Assembly (NCBI GenBank): GCA_039583875.1
Contig: CM077149.1
Span: 22,271,194 to 22,335,193 of the forward strand
Length of the DNA stretch: 64,000 bases
Direction: 5' to 3'
From: Platanthera guangdongensis
Taxonomy: Eukaryota > Streptophyta > Magnoliopsida > Asparagales > Orchidaceae
Shown in pieces: positions 10,932 to 21,750 of this stretch (positions within the stretch are counted from its first letter, which is position 1; each line of letters begins with the position of its first letter). Made by a program: the position numbers and the translations under genes. The notes under the pieces are model-generated. The model was not told the DNA's origin. It did not search any database and was given only the letters and a program-made list of their open reading frames with translations.

Positions 10932-11444
10932 CAACACTTAGGGTTTTCGGGTGCTTGCTGGATTTTCTCCTGTAGCGAATCGAACCCGACGGAAGAGTTC
11001 CGCTCGTTCGCTCCGCCGATCCCGATTCCCGCCGCCGGAAGAGTTCCGCCGCCGTGTTCGCTCCGTCGACCTCCTCTTCTCCGGCGACTGTCGCTGGTGC
11101 TGCTCTTCCTGGCGCGGACCTAGCAGTCCGTGGATTAGCAGAGGTGCGGTCTTCTCCTTCCCGATAATCCGTGCGACGGATAGATCGGCGTTCTCCCGCT
11201 CGTGTGGACTTCTGCAGAAACATGGACATTATTCCACGTAGAACTCACCGCTGGCAGGAAGAAGAAATTTGGAGCATCTCCGTTGAGTTGTGACTCAGCG
11301 CCACCGAGGTAATTTTTGCCTAGTTTTGCTAACTTCTTGATTCAACGTTCATAGCCCGATCCACATCTCTTTGGGTTTTTCTTGATGTTTATTTTTCCGC
11401 TGCGTGCACAAGCGTTGTGCCATCCTCATAGAGAAACCCAACAG

Positions 11445-11457
11445 TGGTATCAGAGGC
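11445..11457 (+). other. Element C primer-binding site
   Basis: TGGTATCAGAGGC, one base after the LTR end, complementary to initiator-Met tRNA. Confidence 0.88.
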
Positions 11458-12423
11458 AGGTTCGACCATGATCGTTGTTTTGGAAGTTTTGTTATTCCAG
11501 TGCGTGTAAACCTAGGGATTTAGAAGTGTTCTAAATGTCTAGATTTAGTCTTGGTTCCCCGCCAAGAACCTCTGGAATTGCATGGAATTTCTAATTGTTA
11601 GAAATTGTTGTCTCCTTAGCAGTAACCATCCCTCGAGTATGTTTTGGATTTTGAATCCAACATAGAGAGATGTGCTTGTCTACTGCTCTAAGTTGAGTTG
11701 TCTTTGCCTTTGTCCAATGCATGTAAATCTGAGGATTTGGAAGTTTCCGGATGTTCAGATTTAGCCCTTCCTTCTATCAATTGTTGATGGTGTTAGGATG
11801 TGCACATAAGGGATGCATGTGGTTTAGAATTGTTTTTCTTTGGATGTGCACATTGATCAAATGTTGATCATGGTTAATTGTTAACCTATAATTGAAAAAT
11901 CCCTTCATCTAATATTAAGTGTTCGGATGCCTTCCGATGGATGACACTCTTCCTGCCTCGATCGATGAAGTGTGGGCTTGCCAAAGCAAGGTGCATTAAT
12001 CTATCTTGGTAAGGGTGCGAGCGGATAATTGTGATATTCCACTGTCGACATCAGGTCATACTTAACTAGGTGACCTCAAAGGTTGAGTGCCTAGAGGAAT
12101 AGGGTTGGCATGCACCATATGATGGATGCGAATAAGGAGTTATTCACCAACCATACAAGAATTGCATGAGGTTGCAATTGGCAAGCGTTGCCTACCTAAA
12201 TAACCGCATCGTGAGAGGAACGCCAAAGCGGACTCATAGTGTTGGTGAAATACGGATCTTGTCCACTAAGAGAGTAGCTCGCATGAACTCTCCGAATTGT
12301 TAGTGAGGGCTATCATTTCGAATAAAATAGTGGGAGTATTTTTTAATTGAAGTCCAAATTAAAATAAATTGTATTTGGAATTTTGGTACTGATTTTATTC
12401 TGCATAAATTCTTGTAGAATTCC
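11458..12423 (+). other. Element C leader
   Basis: About 965 bp of untranslated leader between the primer site and the gag ATG. I see no ORF or repeat of note. Confidence 0.65.
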
Positions 12424-14555
12424 ATGGCAAGTGTTTCACACTCCACGTTGTCTCTGAGAGCCATCCTTGAGAAGGATAAGCTCAGTGGGACAAATTACAT
12501 GGACTGGTACAGGAACCTGAGAATTGTTCTCAGGCAAGAGCGAAAGCTCTATGTCTTGGAAGAAGAAGCCCCCGAGGTGCCGACCGGGAACTCTTCCCGT
12601 GCTGAGAAAGATACTTATAAGAAGTATACTGACGATGCTTTAGATGTCGAATGCCTTATGCTTGCCACTATGAACTCTGAGCTTCAGAAGCAACATGAGA
12701 ACATGGGGTGCAAGGAGATTGACGAGCATCTCAAGAAAATGTTTCAAGGGCAGGCTCGTCAAGAGAGGTTCGACATAACAAAAGCATTGTTTCAGTGCAA
12801 GATGGGAGTTCGAGACTCAGTAGGGACTCACGTACTCAAGATGATTGAGTATATAGAGAACCTTGAAAGGCTGGGTTTTCCTCTTGGTCAAGAGTTGGCC
12901 ATGGATCTGATCCTGCAATCGTTGCCGGACAGTTATGAGCAGTTCATCTTGAACTACAATATGAATGAGATAGACAAGACACTGCCCGAACTCCTAGGCA
13001 TGTTGAGAACTACCGAAATCAACATGAAGAAGGCCAAGCCTGCCAGCCCCATACTGATGGTGCATAAGGGCAAGGGCAAGGCCAAGGGTTCTAAGAAGAT
13101 GAAGGTAGGACCTAAGTCATTTCTTGAGCACAAGTCTTCAACACTGATGAAAAAGAAAAGCACGGTGAAGGAAGGGAAATGCCACCACTGTGGCAAGGCT
13201 GGTCATTGGAGGAGGAACTGTCCTTCGTACATCGAGGGTCTGCAGAAATTGAGGGGAGGTATGACTTCCGCTTCAAATGTTTACGTTATAGAGATAAACC
13301 TTTCTGCTCATTCATCTTGGGTATTGGATACCGGATGTGGTTCTCACATTTGTACAAATGTGCAGGAACTGGGAAGGAGAAGATTGCTGAGTAAAGGGGA
13401 GGTGGACCTCCGCGTCGGCAATGGAGCAAGAGTTGCTGCTGTAGCCGTAGGGGTTTATCGTCTTTCTTTGCCCAGTGGGCTTGTAATAGAACTTGATAAT
13501 TGTTATTTCATTCCGGCCATAACTAGAAACATTATATCTATTTCATGTTTGGACATGATTGGATTTTCTTTTATAATTAAGAACAACTGTTGTTCTATAT
13601 TTAAGAATGATGTTTGTTATGCTGTAGCCCAATTGTTTAATGATCTTTATGTTTTGAACTTGGACCATCTGATCTGTAATGTAGAAAACAATAAAAGACT
13701 AAGAACAAATGACTCAAACCCTACGTATCTCTGGCATTGTCGTTTGGGCCATATCAACGAGAACCGCATATCCAAACTCCATAGAGATGGACTTTTGGAC
13801 TCATTTGATTATGAATCATTTGAGCGATGCGAATCTTGTTTGTTAGGCAAGATGACTAAAGCTCCTTTCACTTGTTATACTGAGAGGGCTAAGGATCTCT
13901 TGGCTGTTGTACATAGTGATGTATGCGGACCCATGAGTTCCATGGCTAGAGGTGGGTATTTCTACTTTGTTACATTTACTGATGATTTCAGTAGATACGG
14001 ATATGTGTATCTTATGAAGTGCAAATCCGAGACCTTTGAAAAGTTCAAAGAGTTCAAGAATGAAGTAGAAAACCAGTTGGGTAAAAGGGTTAAAGCACTC
14101 CGATCTGATCGAGGTGGCGAATACCTGAGTCATGAGTTCCGTGATCATCTGAAAGAGTGTGGTATTGTATCACAGCTCACTCCACCTAGAACACTACAAC
14201 ATAATGGTGTGTCTGAGAGGAGAAATCATACTCTGTTAGACATGGTACGTTCGATGATGAGTCATGCAGACTTGCCTGTTTCCTTTTGGGGTTTTGCTTT
14301 AGAGACTGCTGCAATGACATTGAATCGCGCTCCAACGAAAACGGTTCTGAAGACACCATATGAGATATGGACTGGGAAGCGTCCTAGTATGTCGTTCATT
14401 AAAATTTGGGGCTGTGAGGCATACGTGAGACGTCAAATGCCTGACAAGCTGGAACCCAAATCGGATAAATGTTATCTGGTGGGATATCCTAAGGAAACGA
14501 AAGGGTATTACTTTTACCTACCGTCTGAGGGCAAAGTGTTTGTCGCAAGGACTGG
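12424..14555 (+). pseudogene. Element C gag-pol, first part: gag, protease, integrase (interrupted by E)
   Basis: ATG at 12424 opens a frame with no stop or shift up to 14555, where element E begins. Residues 1-250 are Copia gag (LSGTNYMDWYRNLRIVL). The zinc knuckle CHHCGKAGHWRRNC is residues 253-266. The protease DTG Asp is residue 302. The integrase finger (LWHCRLGHIN ... CESCLLGK) precedes a core with the DDE triad D499, D562 and E598, with standard D-35-E spacing. The frame resumes at 24061. Together the parts make 1320 codons including the stop, so the gene was intact before E inserted. Residues read past 14555 are LTR sequence of E. Confidence 0.92.
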
Positions 14556-14626
14556 TGTAACGCCCCGAAACTCAAAGGAGCAAAGGGGGATGTTTTGGGC
14601 CAGTTTGGGTTCTGGCAGAAGGCACA

Positions 14627-15265
14627 CGGCCTGGGACACGGGCGTGTCCCAGGGCGTGTCAAGCGTGTGTCGACACTTAGCCGCGAAGTCGTCGAGTTAT
14701 ACTCGACGATTCGTCGAGAATGGGCACACGGCCTGCGACACGGGCGTGTCGCAGGGCGTGTCGACCCGTGTCGACACTTAGCCGTGAAATTGTCGAGTTA
14801 TACTCGACGATTCGTCGAGAATGGGCACACGGCCCGCGACACGGGCGTGTCGCCGGGCGTGTCGACCCATGTCGACGATCGTCCCGGGGAATTCGTCGAG
14901 ATTCGCTCGACGATCGTCGAGACAAGGCACACGGCCTAGGACACGGGCGTGTCCAAGGCCGTGTCATCGAGTCGTCGATCTGCACGCGACGAAATGTCGA
15001 GACCTTGTACACGGCCTGGGGCCCAGGCGTGTCAAGGTGACACGGGCAAGGACACGGGCGTGTCCTAGGACCCGTGCAGTGCTCGGGTTGAAAACGGGGG
15101 AAAATCATGGGGTACACGGCCGGCGACACGGCCGTGTCAGCTGGAACACAGGCGTGTCAGCTCGAACACGGGCGTGTTCGATACCCGTGTGAGGGTCCAG
15201 GAGATTCGATTTTGACGGCGAATGCAGCACACGACCCTGGACACGGGCGTGTGCCAGGCCGTGTT
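14627..15265 (+). repeat. ACACGGGCGTGTC palindrome array in element E U3
   Basis: About a dozen copies of ACACGGGCGTGT and ACACGGCCGTGT-type palindromes alternate with CGTCGAG..CTCGACG inverted pairs. The right LTR has the same array at about 21822-22460. The antisense relative at 40300-41622 has the same kind of array. Confidence 0.9.
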
Positions 15266-15551
15266 CGGTCCAGATTGGGCATTTCAGCCCCGAATCAAAG
15301 CCGTTCGTTTCCTTGATTGAAGATCTAACGGCTGGGGATGGTTCCTGAGAGGATATACCCGGGTTTGACTTAGAAAATCCATCACTTTCTTACCTCTTTC
15401 ATCTCTCCACACCCTTGGAGAAAGAGGAGAGCCCTTGGAGGAAGAAGCGCTAGATCCGCCATTGGAGGAGCTTCGGAGCTCCGAATCGCAAGCCGACTCC
15501 GGATCCACGGAGGCAACACAAGTGCGGTGATTTCTATCCGATTACTTTTCG

Positions 15552-15575
15552 ATGGCACCAAAGAGGAACTCAAGG
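15552..15575 (+). CDS. Element E proposed gag exon 1 in the LTR (8 codons)
   Basis: ATG at 15552 encodes the basic peptide MAPKRNSR, followed at once by GTAACG, a plausible splice donor. The gag frame downstream (17085) has no ATG near its start and begins right after an acceptor-like CACTATAG. Joining 15575 to 17085 is phase 0 and gives Gag a basic N-terminus of the kind usual in chromoviruses. The 3' LTR copy (22747-22770) differs by one silent change. The antisense relative keeps an equal-length exon (MAQKRTTR) and the same donor at 40881-40910. Seen: frames and sites. Inferred: splicing. Confidence 0.55.
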
Positions 15576-17084
15576 GTAACGATCCTCATCTTGATCATGA
15601 ATCGCTCCTTTTCTTAGCATAGGAAGCCCGCTCTCGCGAGTTTGCGGAGAGTTGGAGGCGTTCCTTCGGGTAGATATGTAAAGTCCCCGTTGTTTAGAGT
15701 CCGTATGCGAGAACGGATGTAGGCATTTTGTGTGAAGCCTACCCGGACATGTTAGTCTGGATCGGTGATGTTGCATTGCATAAGGCCGGAGAAGACTCCG
15801 TGCTATTGGGTGTTTTTCGGGTTTTCTACGTGGTAGATTGCAGCAGGGAGCCTTGGGGACTAACCCAAAGGTGCACCCGGAAAACTGGGCGGATACGAGA
15901 TCTTGCCAACTTGGTGGCCTGAGAGCCAACTCGAACATAACCGGGTTATGTGTCTTGCGGTAGAATGGGACTCGGTGGAAGTTTGACCCGCGCAAATGGC
16001 TTAAATTGTCGTTGCGTTGTGAGCACGGGTTAGATGGAACCGTACCCGCTTTATGTCGTTCGGTTAGAGAGACCTAAGGTTACGTGGCACTCGTCGTTGG
16101 CATAGATGGGAGTCTTCGGCGGTCAATGGCTTAAACTGTCGTGACCCAGGCCAGGAAGACAAATTGCTCATAGGTTTGGCCGTCTAAGTGGCGGTGGTGA
16201 GTCCGGAATGTTAATGGCTTTAATTGACGTGACATCGACCGGTTCACCGAGAATGTGCCCTGAGTGCACGGGACGTGTGGCCGTACGAGCCAACGTCTGT
16301 GATGAAATGGCTATGGTTATATGCATTGCTCGCTTGTGCTAATGAAATGCAGGGAAGGAGCATCGCCGCCCCGAATTGGGGGATGGATCGTTATAATTTG
16401 GTCAGCATTGCTGACCGTTGCCTTGTTTGCCACCGTGCGGTGGTTTGTTGCTTGCAGGTGCAGCTGGACCAAGCGGTCAATAGCGGGCTAAAGCCCTTTT
16501 TGCGAAGCTGGCCCTCGAAGGCCCAAGTGGAAATGTTTTCTGTTTTATTCATGTATGACCGGCCTGCGTGCCGAGGTTTGTAAAACATGTAATTTTCAAG
16601 TGAAACACTTTGTAAGGCCTTAAGGCCGGTTTTGGGTATTTTGTATAACATTCCTAAATTATACTAGTGGACATTCGTGCTTGATGCTGGGTCCTTGTTT
16701 ACAACTCTTATAAACTGCTTCCGCTAGAATGCTCTGTGTAGGACGTTGAGATTGGTTGGATGGTTTCCATACGTAACCACCCGGTCTGTCTGTGGTATAT
16801 GACGTCGGGCCCCGGCCGGACCTACTGCTATATGCTATGCGACGGATAGGGGGTGTTACAATTTGGTATCAGACTACTGGTTTTGGTCGGGCTTAAACTG
16901 AATTCGTGGACGAATTCTTTTAAGGGGTGGTGAGCACATTGTGTGCGTCATCGTTATATCGGTAAAAGAACCCATGAATGTCCACTTAGGAATGCAAATA
17001 CTCGTATTTGAGGAACCTGCGTGTTCCTATAATTGCTGTTTGCAATTTTATGTGGTCGCTTAACGGTGTTTTGTACCACTATAG
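15576..17084 (+). other. Element E proposed intron 1 spanning U5 and the primer site
   Basis: A 1509-nt GT-AG interval from GTAACG to CACTATAG. It contains the LTR 3' half, the primer-binding site and the leader, so removal would separate a translated RNA from the full-length genomic RNA. There is no gene inside. The open frames at 15728 and 16275 have no recognisable features. Confidence 0.45.
16864..16873 (+). other. Element E primer-binding site
   Basis: TGGTATCAGA, three bases after the LTR end, complementary to initiator-Met tRNA. Confidence 0.85.
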
Positions 17085-18239
17085 GTGACCAGAAGTGATG
17101 TTGGGCCGTCAGAACGCCGAGTTTCTGAGGCTAGTAGTGCACCGGATGTTGCTCCCGCAACACCTCTGTCGGCTGAGAATATTCGATTGGTGGCTGAAGC
17201 GGTGTTGGCCGTGATTAACGCGCAGCCTGGAAGGCAAGCACAGCAGCCCGCTCCTGTGATGGAGCAAGTACCTCTGCGAGAGGCTGAGCCGAGGAGGGTG
17301 GAGCAAGTGGTTTTGGAACCGGTAGTGCCAAGGAGGGCAACTGAGAGGCAGTTGAAGCATATAATGAGCTTTAACCCTCCGTTATTCTCGGGGTTGGGAA
17401 CCCCATCTCAGGCTGAAGACTGGCTCTCCAGGGTGAAGAGAGTCATGACAGCGACGAAGACGGAGGAGTGGCAAATGACCACCATCGCTATGTTCCTGCT
17501 AGACGGTGAAGCAAGGATGTGGTGGGAAGGATTGGAGCTGCATCATTTGAGAGGTAGACAACTGATAGACGTTCCGATGGAAGAGTTCTCGGGATTGTTC
17601 TTAGCAAGATACCTCCCTTCTACTCAGAGGATTTCAATGGAGAATGAGTTCCTGAAGTTGGTACAGGGTGAGAGGAGCGTGGATGAATATCTCCACGAGT
17701 TTATGCGGTTGAGTCGTTATGCTAGCTCCACCATCATGGATGAGGAGCGCAAGACTAATCGTTTTTATGAAGGCTTGAGGGATGAGCTGAGACTATTACT
17801 GTCAGGGCCGATGACGCAGGGTTTCTTAACCTTGGTCAATACCGCCCGGTCCTTGGAGAAGGACATGAAGAATGTACAAGCGAAGAAAGGCTTGGCTGAT
17901 AAGAAAACTGAGTTCAGAGTGCCGACTACTTCAAAGTCCGGCTATCGGAGGTCTTTCAAGAAGCATAGGACTTCGGGTCCAGCTCCTTCTGGTGCTTCTG
18001 GGGCGACTACGAGTCGGACCCCGGGCGCGTGTTTTACATGCGGAAAGACGGGGCACTTTGCCCGTGATTGTTGGAGCGGACGTCCTAAGTCCGAGAGGAG
18101 GCCAGGAGCCACTTATGAAGAGAAGGGAAAGGCGGTGGAGTCGACCGCATCCCACTATGCTCCGGCCCAACCAAGGGTCTACAATCTTGGCCAACAGGAG
18201 GCCATTAAACAAGCTGATGTGGTGACAGGTACGGTTTAA
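17085..18239 (+). CDS. Element E Gag
   Basis: The structural protein of the particle. The open frame begins at a GTG (17085) directly after an in-frame TAG, and the first in-frame ATG is only at about 17260. An upstream exon (15552) is therefore the likely start. Counting from GTG, the retrotransposon gag domain spans about residues 95-245 ([25 protein letters not shown]). A basic Ser/Gly linker follows, then the CCHC knuckle [14 protein letters not shown] at 316-329. The unspliced frame stops at 18237-18239. With the 77-nt intron at 18229 removed, it reads straight into protease. A typical chromovirus makes one Gag-Pol protein. Confidence 0.9.
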   Translation: MTRSDVGPSERRVSEASSAPDVAPATPLSAENIRLVAEAVLAVINAQPGRQAQQPAPVMEQVPLREAEPRRVEQVVLEPVVPRRATERQLKHIMSFNPPLFSGLGTPSQAEDWLSRVKRVMTATKTEEWQMTTIAMFLLDGEARMWWEGLELHHLRGRQLIDVPMEEFSGLFLARYLPSTQRISMENEFLKLVQGERSVDEYLHEFMRLSRYASSTIMDEERKTNRFYEGLRDELRLLLSGPMTQGFLTLVNTARSLEKDMKNVQAKKGLADKKTEFRVPTTSKSGYRRSFKKHRTSGPAPSGASGATTSRTPGACFTCGKTGHFARDCWSGRPKSERRPGATYEEKGKAVESTASHYAPAQPRVYNLGQQEAIKQADVVTGTV

Positions 18240-18305
18240 TTTATAGCAAGTCAATTTCCTTTATATGCTTGTTATGCACATGTTACCTTACCACTACTTG
18301 TTTAG
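18229..18305 (+). other. Element E proposed 77-nt intron between gag and pol
   Basis: GTACGG...TGTTTAG, AT-rich, with CTTAC branch-point-like sequences about 20 nt before the AG. Joining G(18228) to GA(18306-18307) makes one Gly codon and puts gag (frame of 17085) in frame with pol (frame of 18269). The join reads [20 protein letters not shown], which matches the usual chromovirus protease lead-in. Removing it also deletes the gag stop at 18237. The length is near the lower limit for plant introns. The alternative is a programmed or accidental frameshift. Confidence 0.55.
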
Positions 18306-21300
18306 GATTTGTATTGATTTGTGAAAATCCGGCACGAGCACTCTTCGATACGGGAGCTTCACACTCCTTCTTGTCCGAAGGATTTACATTACGCATCGGG
18401 GTCCCTTCCTCGATGGCGAAGGATAAGTTGGATGTGTTGTTGCCCAATGGGTGTTCGATGCGAGCGGATAGGATCTGCGATGTTAAGATTCGTATTGGGG
18501 AGCAGGAGTTCGACCTGCGAGCGTCTTTACTTCCGTTAGTGGAGTTCGACGTCATATTTGGCATGGACTGGCTCTCGGAGCAGCAGGCCCATATAGATTG
18601 CGGTAGCAAGGAAGTCAAGCTGGGAGTGAGTCGTGAGACGACGTTTACGGGCTTAAAGGGGTCGAGCAAGACGTTGATGTCTGCTCTTCAGGTGGTGAAG
18701 GCGGTTCGTGCTGGAGCAGAACTGTTCTTTACACTAGTGGAGGCTGCAAAGCCGAAGCCCGCTTTGGATTGTATTTCAGTGGTATCGGAATACCCTGATG
18801 TGTTCCCCGCAGATCTTCCTGGAGCCCCGCCTCAACGGGAGATAGATTTCACGATCGAGCTAGTGCCAGGTGCAAAGCCTGTGTCACGATCTCCGTATCG
18901 GCTAGCGCCTAAGGAAATGACGGAGCTGAAAGTTCAATTGCAAGAGTTGTTGGAGCAAGGGTATGTGCGCCCGAGTTCTTCGCCTTGGAGCGCACCGGTC
19001 CTCTTTGTTAAGAAGAAGGACGGAAGCTTGAGGTTATGTATTGATTATCGGGAGCTAAACAAGCTGACTGAGAAGAACAAGTACCCGATCCCTAGGATTG
19101 ATGATCTCTTTGATCAGTTAGTCGGGTCGACGGTGTACTCGAAGTTAGATCTCAAGTCTGGGTACTATCAGCTGCGGATAAGGGAGAGTGATATCCCGAA
19201 GACAGCGTTTAGTACGAGATACAGGCATTATGAGTTTATGGTCATGCTGTTTGGGCTGACTAATGCGCCGTCAGTATTCATGGATTTGATGAACAGGACG
19301 TTCAGGGAGTACTTGGACCATTTCGTGATCGTCTTCATCGACGATATTTTGGTGTACTCGCAAAGTGAGGAAGATCACTTCAAGCATCTTCATTTGGTGT
19401 TGGAGACGCTAAGGAGAAATCAGTTGTATGCCAAGTTCTCGAAGTGCGAGTTTTGGCTATCCTCAGTGGCGTTCCTCGGGCATATAGTGAGTGGAGAGGG
19501 TATTGCTGTGGATCCGACGAAGATTGTTGCGATACGGGAGTGGCCTGAGCTTGCTACGGTAGCAGAAGTCCGGAGCTTTTTGGGGCTTGCCGGATATTAT
19601 AGGCGCTTCGTAGAGAACTTCTCGCGGATAGCGTTACCTCTCACTACTTTGACGAGGAAGGAGCATAAGTTCGTTTGGACGCCGGAGTGCGCGAGAGCTT
19701 TTGAGGAACTAAAGTGTCGGTTGACCACGGCGCCTGTGCTGAGTTCGCCATGTGGAACCGAAGGCTATGAGATATATAGCGATGCTTCGGGCAGCGGTTT
19801 AGGTTGCGTGCTACTGCAGCACGAAAGCGTGATAGCTTATGGCTCGAGACAGCTAAAAGTGCACGAGAGGAATTATCCGGTCCATGACTTGGAGTTAGCG
19901 GCCGTGATTTTTGCCTTGAAGCTGTGGAGACACTATTTGTACGGTGTGAAGATTGATATCTACACCGATCACAAGAGCCTAAAGTATCTAATAGATCAGA
20001 AGGATCTGAATATGCGGCAGCGTAGATGGATGGAGTTCCTGGGGGACTATACATTCAAGATCCACTACGTGCCTGGCAATGGGAATGCGGTTGCGGACGC
20101 GTTGAGTCGCCGAGCCCCAGCTCAAGCCAATTGGCTATCGGTGCATGATGAGCTGTTGGTGCGGGAGTTGGAGGCGTTGGAGATTGTTTGCGTGGATAGA
20201 CAATCTAGTGTTGAAGCAGTTCTGAATTGGACTGAAGTCCAATATGACCTGGCTGATCGGATTCGGCAGGCTTTGGATATGGATGCTCATATGAAGCAGT
20301 TCATGATAGAGGCTCTGGATGGGTCAAATTCCCAATTTCTCATGGAGGACGGATTGCTTTGGAAAGACGGTCGTCTGTGCGTCCCTTGTGTGGGCAATTT
20401 ACGGGTGGAGTTGTTGTACGAGGCACACCATACCAAGTACTCGATTCACCCGGGGAGCACGAAGATGTACCGCGACGTCAAGAAGCTATTTTGGTGGCCG
20501 GGTTTGAAAAAGGATGTGGCGCTATACGTAGCAAAGTGCCAAACCTGCGCCTTGGTAAAGGCGGAGTGCCAAAAGCCGGGAGGATTTCTTAAGTCCTTGC
20601 CTATCCCGGAGTGGAAATTCGACGACATCTCCATGGACTTTGTGCACGGTTTGCCAAGGTCGCAAAAGGGAAACGACGCCATTTGGGTGGTTGTTGATCG
20701 ATTAACGAAGGTGTCGCATTTTATTCCGCATAGGAAGGATGATCCGGTGGAGAAGCTGGCAAAGCTTTATGTGGATAATATAGTACGGCTTCATGGTGTG
20801 CCCCGCAGCATCGTGAGTGACCGAGATGGGCGGTTCACGTCCAATGATTGGAGGCTAGTGCAGCAAATGTTGGGAACAAAGCTGAAGTTTAGCACAGCCT
20901 TCCACCCACAAACGGATGGGCAGACCGAGAGGGTCAATAGAACCATGGAAGACATACTTCACATGTGTGTCTTGGATTTCGGAAAGCAATGGGAAGACCA
21001 CCTTTATTTGGTGGAGTTCGCATACAACAACAGCTACCAAGCAAGTATTCAGATGGCGCCTTTCGAGGCCCTTTATGGTAGAAGATGTCGCACGCCGTTG
21101 TCTTGGTTAGAAACGGGTGAGTCAAAGTTGTATAAGCGATCGGAAGTAGAGGGTGCTACTTCTTTGGTGAGAACCATTCGGGAGAGGTTGCTCATCGCTC
21201 AGGACCGGCAAGCAAAGTACTATAATGTCAAGCACAGGAACGTGGAGTTCGCTGTGGGCGATTATGTATACTTGAAGATCAAGCCATTCAAGGGTGTCTC

Positions 21301-21715
21301 GCGGGTGCGGCGATTAAAGAAGCTAAGCCCAAGATACCTTGGACCGTTCGAGGTTCTGGAGCGAGTTAGAGAAGCGGCCTATAGATTGAAGCTTTCAGTG
21401 GAGCTAAGTGGTTTACACGATGTATTCCATATTTCGGTGCTTCGGAAGGCGGTGCAAGAGCCTACGCAAGTGATCGCGATCGATCAAGTGCCGGTGGAAA
21501 GTGGGCTAACGACAAAGGTCAAGCCCGTGCGGATTGAGGACTCGGAGGTCAAGCGGCTACGCAATAAAGAGATCAGGATGGTCAAAGTCCGGTGGGACAA
21601 TTGCGGTCGTGAGGAGCTCTCTTGGGAGCAAGAGCAGACGATGCTTGACGAATATCCGGAGTTGTTCCGCTCAGGTACAAATTTTGTTTTTGTACATGTT
21701 TTTCCCTTTATGTAA
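18269..21715 (+). CDS. Element E Pol: protease, RT, RNase H, integrase, chromodomain-like tail
   Basis: 1148 codons open without damage. Counting from the ATG at 18269, protease [10 protein letters not shown] has Asp27. RT has the [17 protein letters not shown] block and FIDDILVYS with D358 and D359. RNase H has [10 protein letters not shown] with D505. The integrase finger (HH..C..C near 20410-20560) is followed by the triad D790, D851 and E887. The C-terminal [18 protein letters not shown] segment matches the divergent chromodomain of Tekay-type elements, which directs integration to heterochromatin. If the proposed intron is used, real coding begins at 18306, and the first 12 or so residues here are intronic. 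With the LTR exon the full Gag-Pol would be 1525 residues. Confidence 0.95.
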   Translation: MLCTCYLTTTCLGFVLICENPARALFDTGASHSFLSEGFTLRIGVPSSMAKDKLDVLLPNGCSMRADRICDVKIRIGEQEFDLRASLLPLVEFDVIFGMDWLSEQQAHIDCGSKEVKLGVSRETTFTGLKGSSKTLMSALQVVKAVRAGAELFFTLVEAAKPKPALDCISVVSEYPDVFPADLPGAPPQREIDFTIELVPGAKPVSRSPYRLAPKEMTELKVQLQELLEQGYVRPSSSPWSAPVLFVKKKDGSLRLCIDYRELNKLTEKNKYPIPRIDDLFDQLVGSTVYSKLDLKSGYYQLRIRESDIPKTAFSTRYRHYEFMVMLFGLTNAPSVFMDLMNRTFREYLDHFVIVFIDDILVYSQSEEDHFKHLHLVLETLRRNQLYAKFSKCEFWLSSVAFLGHIVSGEGIAVDPTKIVAIREWPELATVAEVRSFLGLAGYYRRFVENFSRIALPLTTLTRKEHKFVWTPECARAFEELKCRLTTAPVLSSPCGTEGYEIYSDASGSGLGCVLLQHESVIAYGSRQLKVHERNYPVHDLELAAVIFALKLWRHYLYGVKIDIYTDHKSLKYLIDQKDLNMRQRRWMEFLGDYTFKIHYVPGNGNAVADALSRRAPAQANWLSVHDELLVRELEALEIVCVDRQSSVEAVLNWTEVQYDLADRIRQALDMDAHMKQFMIEALDGSNSQFLMEDGLLWKDGRLCVPCVGNLRVELLYEAHHTKYSIHPGSTKMYRDVKKLFWWPGLKKDVALYVAKCQTCALVKAECQKPGGFLKSLPIPEWKFDDISMDFVHGLPRSQKGNDAIWVVVDRLTKVSHFIPHRKDDPVEKLAKLYVDNIVRLHGVPRSIVSDRDGRFTSNDWRLVQQMLGTKLKFSTAFHPQTDGQTERVNRTMEDILHMCVLDFGKQWEDHLYLVEFAYNNSYQASIQMAPFEALYGRRCRTPLSWLETGESKLYKRSEVEGATSLVRTIRERLLIAQDRQAKYYNVKHRNVEFAVGDYVYLKIKPFKGVSRVRRLKKLSPRYLGPFEVLERVREAAYRLKLSVELSGLHDVFHISVLRKAVQEPTQVIAIDQVPVESGLTTKVKPVRIEDSEVKRLRNKEIRMVKVRWDNCGREELSWEQEQTMLDEYPELFRSGTNFVFVHVFPFM

Positions 21716-21735
21716 TTTCGTGGGCGAAATTCTTT

Positions 21736-21750
21736 TAAGAGGGGGAGAGT
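21736..21750 (+). other. Element E polypurine tract
   Basis: TAAGAGGGGGAGAGT immediately before the right LTR. Confidence 0.88.

Larger units (their letters stand above)
10321..11443 (+). repeat. Element C 5' LTR
   Basis: TG...CA, 1123 bp. A palindrome array built on ATTCTCG..CGAGAAT lies at about 10553-10865, and TATAAATA is at 10924-10931. It ends CCCAACA before the primer site. No gene is supported inside. Confidence 0.94.
14556..16860 (+). repeat. Element E 5' LTR
   Basis: 2305 bp from TGTAACGCC to TGTTACA. A palindrome array covers about 14627-15265. A weak TATA candidate (GGATATACCCG, about 15351) follows. ATG at 15552 begins the proposed first coding exon. The rest is R/U5 with accidental ORFs. 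Confidence 0.95.

Noticed and set aside
16275..16583. 102-codon ORF in element E's LTR, also at 23470-23778
   Set aside because: It lies in R/U5 inside the proposed intron, has no recognisable domain, and its conservation is explained by LTR identity.
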